Positions 1-8,383 of a stretch of 64,000 bases of DNA are shown here, in pieces. The notes beneath the pieces are model-generated. The model saw only the letters and a program-made list of their open reading frames with translations. It made no database searches and was not told the origin of the DNA. The stretch covers positions 1 through 64,000 of the forward strand of contig JANQYF010000022.1 of NCBI GenBank assembly GCA_030729045.1. Reading direction: 5' to 3'. The position numbers and the translations under genes were made by a program. The stretch's first letter is position 1. Each line of letters opens with the position of its first letter. The stretch is from Ilumatobacteraceae bacterium. GTDB lineage: Bacteria > Actinomycetota > Acidimicrobiia > Acidimicrobiales > Ilumatobacteraceae.

Positions 1-909
1 AATGTTGCGTGGTGGAGGAAAGTATTCATCTTCTTCAGTGACAAAGATTTCCTCGACTCCTTCTTTTGGCGCAAGAAATTCAAGAACGCCTTGTACTAGT
101 TCTTCTGGTGCAGATGCACCAGCAGTAACACCGACAGTTCCGTACAAGTCGTTCGGTAGTTCTTCGAATGAGTTGACCCGAAATACTTGAGTGCAACCTG
201 CTTCGATTGCTAAACGTTCGAGGGCTCGAGTATTTGAACTATTTGAAGAACCGATTATGACAAACGCATCGACTGTACTTGCAATCGATATAAGAGCTGT
301 TTGTCTATTTGTTGTAGCGAAACACAAATCACTTTTGCCTGGCGTCCATACGTCGGGGAATCTCTCACGTACGTGAACGGCAATCTCATTCCATTCTCTA
401 TGAGACAGAGTCGTCTGCGCAAGCATTGCAACATTGGAATCAAAGTGGGGAAGTGCTTCAACTTCTTCCAAAGACTCAACCCTAGAAATTGATGCTGGTG
501 CCACCGCCATCGTGCCGACAGCTTCTTCATGTCCTTCATGTCCGATGTACACAATGTGGTAGCCCTTGGCTGCACGAGTCTTTACTTCATGATGCACTTT
601 CGTTACAAGAGGGCATACTGCGTCCACCACGTAACTTCCTCTGGATCGAGCAGCGGCAACTATCTCTGGGGCAGAACCATGGGCCGACAGCATGATTGGC
701 GCCCCGACAGGAACTTCGTCGATGGAGTCAACAAAGACAACTCCCTGGGCGATGAAACGGTCGACCACGATCTTGTTGTGAACGATTTCGTGGTAGCAGT
801 ACACGGGCTCATCAAACGAGCGCACCATCCATGCGAGAGCCTTGATGGCCATTTCGACACCAGCGCAGAAACCTCTGGGTGAGGCGAGAAGTACCTTGTT
901 GACGGCCAT
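1..909 (-). CDS. ispH: 4-hydroxy-3-methylbut-2-enyl diphosphate reductase IspH (3' end cut by window)
   Basis: Last enzyme of the MEP isoprenoid pathway; it reduces HMBPP to IPP and DMAPP with a [4Fe-4S] cluster. The minus strand reads 303 codons from ATG at 909 to the window edge without a stop. Visible family marks are the N-terminal PRGFCAGV (cluster Cys), YCYHEIVHN, DAVCPLVTKVH (second Cys), YIGHEGHEE, and a late TAGASAPEEL stretch. Family proteins are about 310-320 residues, so only the extreme C-terminus is missing. GAGG about 7 bases before the ATG is a plausible ribosome site. It is divergent from the DUF512 gene, with 46 bases between starts. Confidence 0.95.
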   Translation of the reverse strand, partial: MAVNKVLLASPRGFCAGVEMAIKALAWMVRSFDEPVYCYHEIVHNKIVVDRFIAQGVVFVDSIDEVPVGAPIMLSAHGSAPEIVAAARSRGSYVVDAVCPLVTKVHHEVKTRAAKGYHIVYIGHEGHEEAVGTMAVAPASISRVESLEEVEALPHFDSNVAMLAQTTLSHREWNEIAVHVRERFPDVWTPGKSDLCFATTNRQTALISIASTVDAFVIIGSSNSSNTRALERLAIEAGCTQVFRVNSFEELPNDLYGTVGVTAGASAPEELVQGVLEFLAPKEGVEEIFVTEEDEYFPPPRNI

Positions 910-943
910 ATAACCTCTTCAGACTACCGAGAGTGCTCAGCGG

Positions 944-949
944 TAGCCT
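944..949 (+). promoter_or_regulatory. Putative -10 box of a leaderless gene (DUF512 start)
   Basis: TAGCCT lies exactly 6 bases before the GTG at 956. This is the TANNNT-N6-RTG geometry that recurs in the window and would place the transcript start on the first base of the start codon. Inference from spacing only. Confidence 0.5.
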
Positions 950-955
950 GCAGGG

Positions 956-2398
956 GTGAATTCGACCACCGACTCTCTACCGCAGATAGCTGCGATTGAC
1001 CGTTCTTCAGCGGCATTTCGGGTCGGTCTGCTGGTTGGAGACCGAGTCATGTCGGTGAACGGGGTGGTTCCCCGCGACATTCTTGAGTGGCAGCGGTTAG
1101 TTGAGTCTGACGAGGTTGATATTTGTGTTCTTCGTGGTCGCGAGACGCTTGAATTCGATCTGGCGCGACAGCCGGGAGAACCGTTGGGGGTTTCCATCTC
1201 CAGCGCTGTGTTTGATCGAATTCATACGTGCGACAACCATTGTGAGTTCTGCTTCATCTATCAATTGCCCAAAGGCATGCGCCGCAGTTTGTATATGAAG
1301 GATGATGACTACCGACTCAGTTTCTTGTTCGGGAACTTCACCACCATGACCCGTTTCACTGAGGCAGATCTAGAACGCGTGATCGACGAGCGTTTGTCAC
1401 CTCTCTATGTGAGTATCCATTCGCCTGAGCCCCATGTTCGCTCTGATATGTTGCGTAATGTTCGCGGCGGGTTCAGTCTTCGATGGATGAAGGTGTTGCT
1501 TGATAACGACATTGAAATTCGCGCACAAATAGTTCTTTGCCCCGGGGTTAACGATGGAGATGTTCTCGAGTCGACTCTCGCAGGCCTTTTAGAGCAGTAC
1601 CCAACTCTCGAATCAATCGCCATAGTGCCGCTCGGACTGTCTCGTTTCAATACCGAGGACCGCATGCGGGTTCACACTCAATCAGAAGCAGCTCAAGTTA
1701 TAGAGACTGTTACTAAATGGCAAGCCCGCTACGTTCGTGCTATCGGTTGTCAACCCATTCACCTAGCCGATGAGTTCTTCTTGGTGGCGCAAGCGGCTGT
1801 TCCTGAGTCGTCACATTACGGAGAATTTCCCATGTTGGAAGATGGGGTAGGGCTCGTTCGGTCCTTTCTGGATGCTTTTGCTGGAACTGGTCCCGACTTG
1901 ATGGGTAAACAATCTGGTTTCTTTGCCTCCGTTGATGTGCCTTCACCCACTGACTATGTGCGAGTGATTAATCCAGCAGCAGATACCGGATTGCGATCAT
2001 CTGCTTCTGTTCCTGTTTCCCTGAGAGCCAGAAAGCCAACAGCTAACAAGCCCATAGCCGTTGTTACTGGTTCGTATGGGGCAACTGTTATGCGTACCGC
2101 ACTTGCTGAACAGAACTTCAATGATGTCGTGGTTCTTGAAGTGAAGAATCAATACTTTGGTGGCAATACTGCTGTGGCCGGACTAATGACCTTCGAAGAT
2201 ATTCAAAGTGTTCTGGAAAAGGACAACGGCGCTCATGTGTACTTATTGCCTGATGTGTGCCTTAATGACGGCGTTTTCTTAGACGGTGGGTCTTTAGAAG
2301 ATTTACAAAGTCAGTTCGACATTGAAGTTCTACCAACTAGTGGAAGTTCACTACGAGATCGGCTTGAATCAGCCAAAAGAGAGGTTTCTCATGTCTGA
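956..2398 (+). CDS. DUF512 protein: PDZ-like N-terminus plus radical-SAM-like FeS domain
   Basis: 480 residues from GTG 956. Residues about 5-75 form a PDZ-like segment (FRVGLLVGDRVMSVNG). A radical-SAM CxxxCxxC follows with Cys92, Cys96 and Cys99, then the DUF512-typical stretches IYQLPKGMRRSLY and DDYRLSFLFGNF, and a C-terminal DUF512 domain. The reaction is unknown; the cysteines suggest a [4Fe-4S] cluster and SAM chemistry. Its stop overlaps the der start (ATG 2391, TGA 2396-2398), so the two are translationally linked. The same pairing is known from clostridia, which suggests a role near ribosome assembly or RNA modification; that is inference. Confidence 0.85.
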   Translation: MNSTTDSLPQIAAIDRSSAAFRVGLLVGDRVMSVNGVVPRDILEWQRLVESDEVDICVLRGRETLEFDLARQPGEPLGVSISSAVFDRIHTCDNHCEFCFIYQLPKGMRRSLYMKDDDYRLSFLFGNFTTMTRFTEADLERVIDERLSPLYVSIHSPEPHVRSDMLRNVRGGFSLRWMKVLLDNDIEIRAQIVLCPGVNDGDVLESTLAGLLEQYPTLESIAIVPLGLSRFNTEDRMRVHTQSEAAQVIETVTKWQARYVRAIGCQPIHLADEFFLVAQAAVPESSHYGEFPMLEDGVGLVRSFLDAFAGTGPDLMGKQSGFFASVDVPSPTDYVRVINPAADTGLRSSASVPVSLRARKPTANKPIAVVTGSYGATVMRTALAEQNFNDVVVLEVKNQYFGGNTAVAGLMTFEDIQSVLEKDNGAHVYLLPDVCLNDGVFLDGGSLEDLQSQFDIEVLPTSGSSLRDRLESAKREVSHV

Positions 2399-3716
2399 CG
2401 AAGAGAAAGTCATATTTCCTACAGTTGTAATTGTTGGTCGTCCCAATGTTGGCAAAAGCACTTGGTTTAACCGTGTCATTGGTGAACAGGCGGCAATTGT
2501 TGAAGACCGCCCCGGAATCACTCGCGACAGACATCCGCGTATGGCCTCATGGCTTGGTATTGAATTTTGGATTGTTGATACCGGTGGTTGGATGCCAAGC
2601 GGTACCGAACTAGATGACAAAGTAAGTCGCCAAGTTGAGGAGGCTGTTCGTGAAGCCGACCTGGTCATCTTCATGGTTGATGCATCTGTCGGGGTAACTG
2701 ACGATGACGAGCATATTTCGCAATGGTTGCGCAAAACTGGCGTTCCGGTTCTGCTCGCTGCCAACAAGTCAGACAACGATCGTCGCGAACAAGAGAAGTG
2801 GATCTTCATGTCACTTGGTTTTGGCGAGCCGATGGCAGTGTCTGCACTCCATGGTCGTCGCTCCGGTGATTTCCTTGACGAAGTCGTAGCCCGCATACCT
2901 CATGTTGAACTTCCAGTTCGTGAACTAGATGCAATCAAACCAGATGGAGTTCCTCGTGTTGCACTCGTCGGACGCCCAAATGTTGGCAAGAGCACCCTGT
3001 TCAACCGCTTGGTCGGCGAGGAACGCTCTGTAGTTCACGACATGCCTGGTACCACGCGTGATGCAGTAGACACCCTTGTAGAAACGCCAGATGGTCCGTT
3101 GGTCTTTATCGATACTGCCGGAATGCGTAAGCGAAGCAAGATTGACGAATCAACTGAGTTCTATTCGCTTGTGCGAGCCCTGAAGGCAATTGATGAGGCC
3201 GATATTGCAATTCTTATCATTGACGCGACAGTTGGCGTAACGAGTCAAGATCAACGGTTAGCAGAACGAATTGACGTCGCTGGTTGCCCGATTCTTATTG
3301 TGCTGAACAAATGGGAACTTCTTGATTCAGAGAATCGTCGACAAGTCGAACTTGATCTTGCACGCATGTTGTACTTCATTGATGATGCGCCTGTGTTGAA
3401 GTTGTCGGCTCTCACCGGCATGGGCGTGCATAAATTGCGCCCTGTTCTGCAGGACGCCATCGAGCAGTACCACCGCAAGATTCCAACCCGAGATGTGAAC
3501 AGAGTGATTTCAGCGGCTCAACAGAAGTCACCAGCGGCCGGTGGCGCAAGGGTGTTGTTTGCTGTTCAGGGCGCAAACGACCCACCGACATTCACATTGT
3601 TTGTGAATCGTGAATTGTCAGCCCCTTATATTCGCTACTTAGAGCGTTCTATTCGTGAAGCGTTTGAGTTTGGCTCGACACCACTCAAACTTCGAGTGCG
3701 GAAAAAGGGCGATTAG
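2391..3716 (+). CDS. der: Ribosome biogenesis GTPase Der (EngA)
   Basis: Double-GTPase that acts in 50S subunit maturation. Two complete G domains are visible, each with the P-loop GRPNVGKST (residues about 14 and 190), a DTxG switch II motif (DTGGW and DTAGM) and NKxD-type motifs (NKSD, NKWE). A KH-like C-terminal domain of about 110 residues follows. Length 441 fits the family. ATG 2391 is chosen over an in-frame ATG at 2322 because GAGAGG lies just upstream and the P-loop then sits at the usual distance. The first P-loop is followed by Trp where Leu is usual. Confidence 0.97.
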   Translation: MSDEEKVIFPTVVIVGRPNVGKSTWFNRVIGEQAAIVEDRPGITRDRHPRMASWLGIEFWIVDTGGWMPSGTELDDKVSRQVEEAVREADLVIFMVDASVGVTDDDEHISQWLRKTGVPVLLAANKSDNDRREQEKWIFMSLGFGEPMAVSALHGRRSGDFLDEVVARIPHVELPVRELDAIKPDGVPRVALVGRPNVGKSTLFNRLVGEERSVVHDMPGTTRDAVDTLVETPDGPLVFIDTAGMRKRSKIDESTEFYSLVRALKAIDEADIAILIIDATVGVTSQDQRLAERIDVAGCPILIVLNKWELLDSENRRQVELDLARMLYFIDDAPVLKLSALTGMGVHKLRPVLQDAIEQYHRKIPTRDVNRVISAAQQKSPAAGGARVLFAVQGANDPPTFTLFVNRELSAPYIRYLERSIREAFEFGSTPLKLRVRKKGD

Positions 3717-3718
3717 AT

Positions 3719-3961
3719 ATGCCGTGGTGTGAGCCATGTGCAAAGTATTTTGCACCGTCAGCATTATCTCTCGATGGTGAATGTCCCGAATGTCGGTCCG
3801 CTGTCGACAACGTGTCTGCATCGGGTCGCATCAAAGCTGACACACTTGACTTGAAGAAACTCGCTGGCATAGACGGTGAGAAAACTCCGTGGCATTTCAA
3901 ATTGCTTGTTGGGCTGCTATGTCTGTACTTGGGTTGGCGAGTAATTCAGATCTTTGTATAG
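3719..3961 (+). CDS. Small zinc-ribbon protein with C-terminal membrane helix
   Basis: 80 residues starting 2 bases after the der stop, so probably in the der operon. Two CxxC pairs (Cys4/Cys7 and Cys22/Cys25) form a short zinc ribbon. A charged middle follows, and residues about 60-80 (FKLLVGLLCLYLGW) form one membrane helix. Orientation and function cannot be told from sequence. Coupling to der, full-length frame and clear zinc knuckles support a real gene. Confidence 0.75.
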   Translation: MPWCEPCAKYFAPSALSLDGECPECRSAVDNVSASGRIKADTLDLKKLAGIDGEKTPWHFKLLVGLLCLYLGWRVIQIFV

Positions 3962-3999
3962 ACATCAAGTCAGGCTCACCGATAGAGTCATACACCATT

Positions 4000-4076
4000 C
4001 GGGCTGTAGCGCAGCTTGGTAGCGCGCTTGTCTGGGGGACAAGAGGTCGTGGGTTCAAATCCCGCCAGCCCGACCA
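4000..4076 (+). tRNA. tRNA-Pro (anticodon GGG)
   Basis: A 77-base cloverleaf with encoded CCA. The acceptor stem CGGGCTG (4000-4006) pairs with CAGCCCG (4066-4072), the discriminator is A4073 and CCA is 4074-4076. The anticodon arm is CTTGT-CTGGGGG-ACAAG with GGG at 4034-4036. The T arm contains GGTTCAAATCC. All arms pair without gaps. Confidence 0.97.
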
Positions 4077-4122
4077 ATGAAATCGTCGCCCGTACTGGGT
4101 GGGAGAGAAGAGTTATTGCAAG

Positions 4123-4842
4123 ATGTGTGGTCGTTTTGTGGGAGCTTTCAGTGCTGAACTATTGATGGCTGAAATGTCGGAGGCTTTGTCAGAGGCGACA
4201 ATGACGATGTCGTTTGATGAAGCCAGTTTGTTTGCACCGAACTACAACACAGCACCAACTCACAATGTGCCTATTCTTCGTAACGAGGAGTCGAACGTCG
4301 TTGTTGATTCCATGCAGTGGGGACTCGTTCCGTCCTGGTCCAAAGATCCAAGTGTTGGTTCAAAACTCATCAATGCTCGGTCTGAGACAATTACCGAGAA
4401 GCCTTCGTTTCGACAATCTGTACCAAGTAGGCGCTGCATCATTCCGATGAGTGGGTTTTATGAATGGGATAGGGCTGACCCGAAACGAAAAGTTCCGTAT
4501 TTTGTCACTCGCGAAGATGGTCGTCTCATGTTGGTGGCCGGAATTTGGACTGCATCGCCTGCACTTGAAGGCCGACACACATTTTCTTTGATTACCCGCG
4601 AGAGCATCGATGACCTTTCGCATATTCACAGCCGAAGTCCCGTTGAACTACATGCTGATGATGCTCTGGAATGGATGTGCAACCCAGTGCCTCCGCTTGA
4701 ACTGTTTGCACCGGAGCATCAGCCGCGATTCGCTGCAAGAAAAGTGTCTACTTTGGTGAACAGCGTGAAGAACAACTACGAAGCTTTGCTGGATGAATAT
4801 GTAGAAATCACCCAGAAAAGCGACCCTGACACTCTGTTCTAG
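4123..4842 (+). CDS. SRAP-family abasic-site processing protein (YedK/HMCES-like)
   Basis: 239 residues. SRAP proteins crosslink covalently to abasic sites in single-stranded DNA through Cys2 once Met1 is removed. The start is set at ATG 4123 because it gives the required MCGRF N-terminus; an upstream in-frame start at 4099 would bury the catalytic Cys. Other family motifs are NYNTAPT, WGLVPSW, NARSETI, the RRCIIPMSGFYEW block with the catalytic Glu, and HSRSPVEL. The stop shares CTAG (4839-4842) with the convergent HIT gene. Confidence 0.93.
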   Translation: MCGRFVGAFSAELLMAEMSEALSEATMTMSFDEASLFAPNYNTAPTHNVPILRNEESNVVVDSMQWGLVPSWSKDPSVGSKLINARSETITEKPSFRQSVPSRRCIIPMSGFYEWDRADPKRKVPYFVTREDGRLMLVAGIWTASPALEGRHTFSLITRESIDDLSHIHSRSPVELHADDALEWMCNPVPPLELFAPEHQPRFAARKVSTLVNSVKNNYEALLDEYVEITQKSDPDTLF

Positions 4843-5240
4843 AAACGAGCCAATTCGCCCATCAGTTTTTCGGCTTGCGCCTCCAACACACTGCGCTCGA
4901 CATTTGCAGCGGCGTTCGCGAAATTCAGTTCGCTCATTGTGTTTGTTGGAATCAGATGGATATGGCAATGATTGATTTCGTATCCAGCGATAATCAGCCC
5001 GACTCTTGTACACGGAAACGCCCTTGATATCGCAATTGATATTCGATGCGATACGGAGAACATATGAGCAGAGAGTTCTGGACTCATGTCTATCCAATGG
5101 TCAACTTCTTCGATGGGAACAACTAGAACATGACCATTGGCGAGCGGGTTTATGCTCAAGAACGCGACACACAGCGAATCGCGGTAGACGAAGGTTCCGG
5201 GAATCTGACCTTCAATTATCCGCGTGAAAATAGTTGTCAT
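4839..5240 (-). CDS. HIT-family nucleotide hydrolase
   Basis: 133 residues. The histidine-triad motif H-x-H-x-H is at His91, His93 and His95 (NHCHIHLIP), preceded by NPLANGHVLVVP, typical of Hint/HIT proteins that hydrolyse nucleoside phosphoramidates or dinucleotides. The substrate cannot be told. The start ATG 5240 overlaps the stop of the upstream SDR by four bases, so both form one minus-strand operon. Its own stop overlaps the SRAP stop tail to tail. Confidence 0.92.
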   Translation of the reverse strand: MTTIFTRIIEGQIPGTFVYRDSLCVAFLSINPLANGHVLVVPIEEVDHWIDMSPELSAHMFSVSHRISIAISRAFPCTRVGLIIAGYEINHCHIHLIPTNTMSELNFANAAANVERSVLEAQAEKLMGELARF

Positions 5241-6049
5241 CCGGTGTATCCACCTGACACATTGAAAACATCGCCTGTGCAGTACTCCGACTCTGGCCCG
5301 GACAAGAACCGGATCATGTCTGCTAATTCATTAGGCTCGCCGAGGCGACCTTTCCCAATTCTCATAGTGATTCCAGCCATCATGGTTTCACTAAATGGCG
5401 TTAGTAGAGGCGTGCGAATGTAGCCAGGGCAGATTGCATTGACATTTATGCCTAAAGGCGCCACTTCAGCCGCCACTGCTTTTGTGAGCGTGATGATTCC
5501 GGCTTTTGCAACAGAGTAGTGGGGTGCGCCAGCAGCAGGATAAAGCCCAAGTACTGACGAGATGTTGATGATGCGACCTGACCGCTGAGGTTGCATATGC
5601 GTAAGGGCTGCACGGCACCCGTAGAACGCACCGTACAGATGAACCTTTATCATCCTGTCCCAATTTTCGTCGGTCAGATCACGTAGATAGTTCATTGGAT
5701 TCATCTGATCAATTTCGCCGGCCATTCTCTTCGTTACATTTTCAATCATCAAGTCTGTCTTTGAAGCAGTGTCTTGGGGCGCGATGCCAGCGTTGTTGAC
5801 CATGATGTCAAGTCGGCCCAATTTCTTGACACAGTCATCGACGGCAGAGGAGAAGGTTTGCGAATCAGTTACGTCGAATGCATATGCGATGCCGCCAACT
5901 TCGTTCGCGACTTTTTCAGCCGCGTTGAGGTCTAAGTCGTTAACAGCAACCAAAACTCCATCAGCAGCAAGTCGGCGGGCGGCTGCTGCTCCGAGGCCGG
6001 AACCTCCACCGGTGATGAAGGCAACTTGGTTTTCGAGGGCAGGTTTCAT
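5237..6049 (-). CDS. Short-chain dehydrogenase/reductase (FabG-like)
   Basis: 270 residues. Rossmann glycine motif TGGGSGLG near residue 13, NNAG at about 85, the catalytic Ser in ISS at about 164 and YxxxK with Tyr178/Lys182. An insertion around residues 95-125 makes it longer than FabG. The C-terminus ends in GDVFNVSGGYTG, usual for classical SDRs. It is NAD(P)(H)-dependent; the substrate is unknown. TAGTCT lies 6 bases before the ATG, pointing to a leaderless start. First gene of an operon with the HIT protein. Confidence 0.9.
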   Translation of the reverse strand: MKPALENQVAFITGGGSGLGAAAARRLAADGVLVAVNDLDLNAAEKVANEVGGIAYAFDVTDSQTFSSAVDDCVKKLGRLDIMVNNAGIAPQDTASKTDLMIENVTKRMAGEIDQMNPMNYLRDLTDENWDRMIKVHLYGAFYGCRAALTHMQPQRSGRIINISSVLGLYPAAGAPHYSVAKAGIITLTKAVAAEVAPLGINVNAICPGYIRTPLLTPFSETMMAGITMRIGKGRLGEPNELADMIRFLSGPESEYCTGDVFNVSGGYTG

Positions 6050-6055
6050 ATCTGC

Positions 6056-6100
6056 AGACTATGCCGATGCTCAATGTGGAAAGGTCACTGGGGCTACCAT
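6056..6100. promoter_or_regulatory. Divergent pair of putative leaderless -10 boxes
   Basis: On the minus strand TAGTCT (6061-6056) sits 6 bases before ATG 6049 of the SDR. On the plus strand TACCAT (6095-6100) sits 6 bases before GTG 6107. The second match supports the GTG 6107 start over in-frame ATGs upstream. Confidence 0.55.
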
Positions 6101-6106
6101 CTGTCT

Positions 6107-6670
6107 GTGAGTATTCGTGAAAATCTGACCATTCCGAATGTGCTGTCTCTGCTGCGTCTTGCCATGTTGCCTACGTTTGTCAGTTTGTTTGCCGATGGAC
6201 GGGTAGTTGCCGGCAGTTGGTTTTTCGGGCTTCTTGCATCCACGGATTGGATTGATGGCTACATTGCTCGACGTTTCAATCAGGTGAGCGAACTGGGAAA
6301 GATTCTTGACCCCATTGCCGATCGCACAGTGTTCTTTGTCGGAATTGGTGCTGCTTTGTACTACGACTACCTGCCAATGTGGTTCGGGATCGTCATACTC
6401 ATTCGGGAGGTCTCTATTGCCGTTCTTATGGTTGTAGCCACAGCCATGGGTATGGAGCGTTTCCCTGTAACTCGTCTCGGTAAGTGGGCGACATTCGCTC
6501 TGATGGCGGCTGTTCCCTGGATCACACTCGGGTCGGCCGGAGGTGCCTGGACTGTGTTCACCTACATGGGGTGGGCAGTCGGTATCCCAGGTGTCTTTGT
6601 TTCGTATAAATCGTTCTTCGAGTATCTGCCGACGGTGAGGAGTCACTTGGCGTCGGGACGAAGGTCATAG
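6107..6670 (+). CDS. CDP-alcohol phosphatidyltransferase (PgsA-like)
   Basis: 187 residues, polytopic. The CDP-OH-P signature DG-x2-AR-x8-G-x3-D-x3-D is complete within residues about 46-72 (DGYIARR...LGKILDPIAD). Several hydrophobic helices surround it. This class transfers a phosphatidyl group from CDP-diacylglycerol to an alcohol acceptor; in M. tuberculosis pgsA2 lies near gcvH too, but the acceptor here (glycerol-3-phosphate, cardiolipin or inositol route) is not decidable. GTG 6107 was chosen because a TACCAT box lies 6 bases upstream and the IPNVLSLLR start is typical. gcvH begins 17 bases after its stop. Confidence 0.88.
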   Translation: MSIRENLTIPNVLSLLRLAMLPTFVSLFADGRVVAGSWFFGLLASTDWIDGYIARRFNQVSELGKILDPIADRTVFFVGIGAALYYDYLPMWFGIVILIREVSIAVLMVVATAMGMERFPVTRLGKWATFALMAAVPWITLGSAGGAWTVFTYMGWAVGIPGVFVSYKSFFEYLPTVRSHLASGRRS

Positions 6671-6674
6671 AGAG

Positions 6675-6680
6675 TACCGT
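6675..6680 (+). promoter_or_regulatory. Putative -10 box before gcvH
   Basis: TACCGT lies 7 bases before GTG 6688. The gcv/FHA/MerR operon could therefore be transcribed without a leader in addition to read-through from the phosphatidyltransferase gene. Confidence 0.45.
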
Positions 6681-6687
6681 TAGTGAA

Positions 6688-7065
6688 GTGACAGTTCCTT
6701 CCCAACTCCGATATTCAAAAGATCACGAATGGGTGCAAATCGACGGCTCTCGGGCCAGGGTTGGCATCACTGACTATGCACAAGATGCATTGGGAGACAT
6801 CGTGTTCATTCAACTTCCTGACGTCGGCTCCGTCATAACTCTGCATGATGGGCTTGGTGAGATTGAAAGCACAAAGAGTGTCAATGATGTTTATGCCCCA
6901 GTTGCCGGAACAGTGGTTGCAGTTAATGAGGCACTGATTGCAACTCCGGAACTTCTTAATACTGATCCATATGTATCGGGCTGGATCTGCGACATCGAGG
7001 TGTCAGAAATCAACGAAGCTGAGTTGATGAGTGCGGAGCAGTACTCGGCGCTCATTGGGGCGTAG
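6688..7065 (+). CDS. gcvH: Glycine cleavage system H protein
   Basis: 125 residues, the usual length. H protein carries the lipoyl arm that shuttles the aminomethyl group from GcvP to GcvT. The lipoylation site is Lys63 in IESTKSVNDVYAPVAG; the N-terminal YSKDHEWV and GITDYAQDALGDIVF blocks are family hallmarks. GTG start. First of six genes that run in the same direction with tiny gaps through gcvT. Confidence 0.97.
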   Translation: MTVPSQLRYSKDHEWVQIDGSRARVGITDYAQDALGDIVFIQLPDVGSVITLHDGLGEIESTKSVNDVYAPVAGTVVAVNEALIATPELLNTDPYVSGWICDIEVSEINEAELMSAEQYSALIGA

Positions 7066-7077
7066 TAGTTAATAGTT

Positions 7078-7569
7078 ATGTCGTACGTGTTTTGTAACCA
7101 GTGTGGTCATAGGAATCCTCCTCTATCGGCTTTTTGCTCTGCGTGCGGAACGGTTTTAGACATTGTCTCTGATCACACGATTACTTTGGCAAAGACAGAC
7201 TCGCTACAAGATGCACCTGGCCCTGAGGATGATGTTCAGGTTTCTTTGACAAACATTTCCCGTGGAACAGCAATTTTGGTGCTTCGAGGCGGTGAAGGGG
7301 AGGGTGATCACTATGTTCTGTCCTCGCCATTAACAAACATTGGTCGTCACGCTGACTCCGATATTTCACTAGACGACATCACTGTGTCTCGTCGTCATTG
7401 TGAAATCACATCAGAGAACAGTCGATTCATAGTTCGTGATGTCGGATCTTTGAACGGAACCTACGTCAACCAAAAAAGAGTTGACGTGATTGAACTGACG
7501 CAAGGTGATGAACTGCAAATTGGAAAGTTTCATTTGGTTTTCTTAGAGAGGCCGGATGAGAAATCATGA
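7078..7569 (+). CDS. Zinc-ribbon FHA-domain protein (GarA-like)
   Basis: 163 residues. An N-terminal zinc ribbon (Cys6, Cys9, Cys20, Cys23) precedes a Thr-rich linker and an FHA domain at about 77-150 (GRHADSDISLDD, SRRH, DVGSLNGTYVN, GDELQIGKFHLVFL). The FHA part closely follows mycobacterial GarA, which binds and controls 2-oxoglutarate/glutamate enzymes depending on its Thr phosphorylation. The position between gcvH and a MerR gene also matches Rv1827. Canonical GarA has an ETTS phospho-motif and no zinc ribbon; here the aligned region reads DHTITLAKT. Regulation of amino-nitrogen metabolism is inference. The stop overlaps the next ATG. Confidence 0.9.
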   Translation: MSYVFCNQCGHRNPPLSAFCSACGTVLDIVSDHTITLAKTDSLQDAPGPEDDVQVSLTNISRGTAILVLRGGEGEGDHYVLSSPLTNIGRHADSDISLDDITVSRRHCEITSENSRFIVRDVGSLNGTYVNQKRVDVIELTQGDELQIGKFHLVFLERPDEKS

Positions 7570-8381
7570 GTGATCGTGACTATCTCTCAATCGGAGAAGT
7601 GCTAGCGCAACTGCTAGAAGAGTTTCCAGACGTCACTATTTCTAAGATTCGTTTTCTGGAGAGTCAAGGCTTAATCGTTCCCGAGAGAACTCCTTCTGGC
7701 TACAGGAAATTCACTTCTGCTGAAGTCGAACGTCTTCGCTTTATTCTTCAAGAGCAGAAGAATAACTACCTTCCATTGCGCGTGATCAAAGGCAAGCTCG
7801 AAGATGAAAGTCAAGACATCAGTCGCGACTTGGACAACATCAGCGAATTAGTTTCGACATCGGGTCATCCTGCAGCACGTGCTGCAATGCCGCGCCCCGC
7901 TGCTGTCGAGCAATCACCTCAACTGGAACAAGACCCCATCGTGCCAGCGTCTGTTAAACGTCAACAAAGAAAAGTTGCCCTGCAACACGCCGACAAGACG
8001 GAATCAATTCCGCGAGATCAACTTCTTGAACAAGTTCATATTGATTCGACATTTCTTAAAGATTTAGAGGCAGCTGGTCTCGTAAGTGGCCATGACGTTG
8101 GTGACACGACCTTCTTTGATACACACTCAGCCTCCATTGCCCGCACAGCCGGTCGATTCCAGGAAATGGGTATTGATATTCGTCACTTGCGTGCTTGGAA
8201 ATCCTCTGCTGATAGGGAACTTAGTTTGTTTGAGCAAAGAATCCTTCCCCTCTTGCGACAAAGAAACCCAGCCTCGCGTGATGAAGCTCTCGAAATGCTC
8301 GCTGAGTTCATGGAGCTGGGCGGCGAGTTGCGTAACTCGTTGTTGATGCGAGATATCGCTCGGTTGACGGAACAGAAGTAA
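7566..8381 (+). CDS. MerR-family regulator (FtsR / Rv1828 type)
   Basis: 271 residues. N-terminal winged helix: YLSIGEVLAQ, a recognition stretch ISKIRFLESQGL and the GYRKFT wing. The C-terminal half is unlike metal-sensing MerRs and lacks their Cys ligands. Length and position directly after the FHA gene match Rv1828 and corynebacterial FtsR, which activates ftsZ; that target here is inference. The ATG overlaps the FHA stop by four bases. Confidence 0.88.
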   Translation: MSDRDYLSIGEVLAQLLEEFPDVTISKIRFLESQGLIVPERTPSGYRKFTSAEVERLRFILQEQKNNYLPLRVIKGKLEDESQDISRDLDNISELVSTSGHPAARAAMPRPAAVEQSPQLEQDPIVPASVKRQQRKVALQHADKTESIPRDQLLEQVHIDSTFLKDLEAAGLVSGHDVGDTTFFDTHSASIARTAGRFQEMGIDIRHLRAWKSSADRELSLFEQRILPLLRQRNPASRDEALEMLAEFMELGGELRNSLLMRDIARLTEQK

Positions 8382-8383
8382 TC

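Noticed and set aside
6071-6646. A 191-codon minus-strand frame
   Set aside because: Antisense to the phosphatidyltransferase, whose signature motif is intact; no family resemblance.
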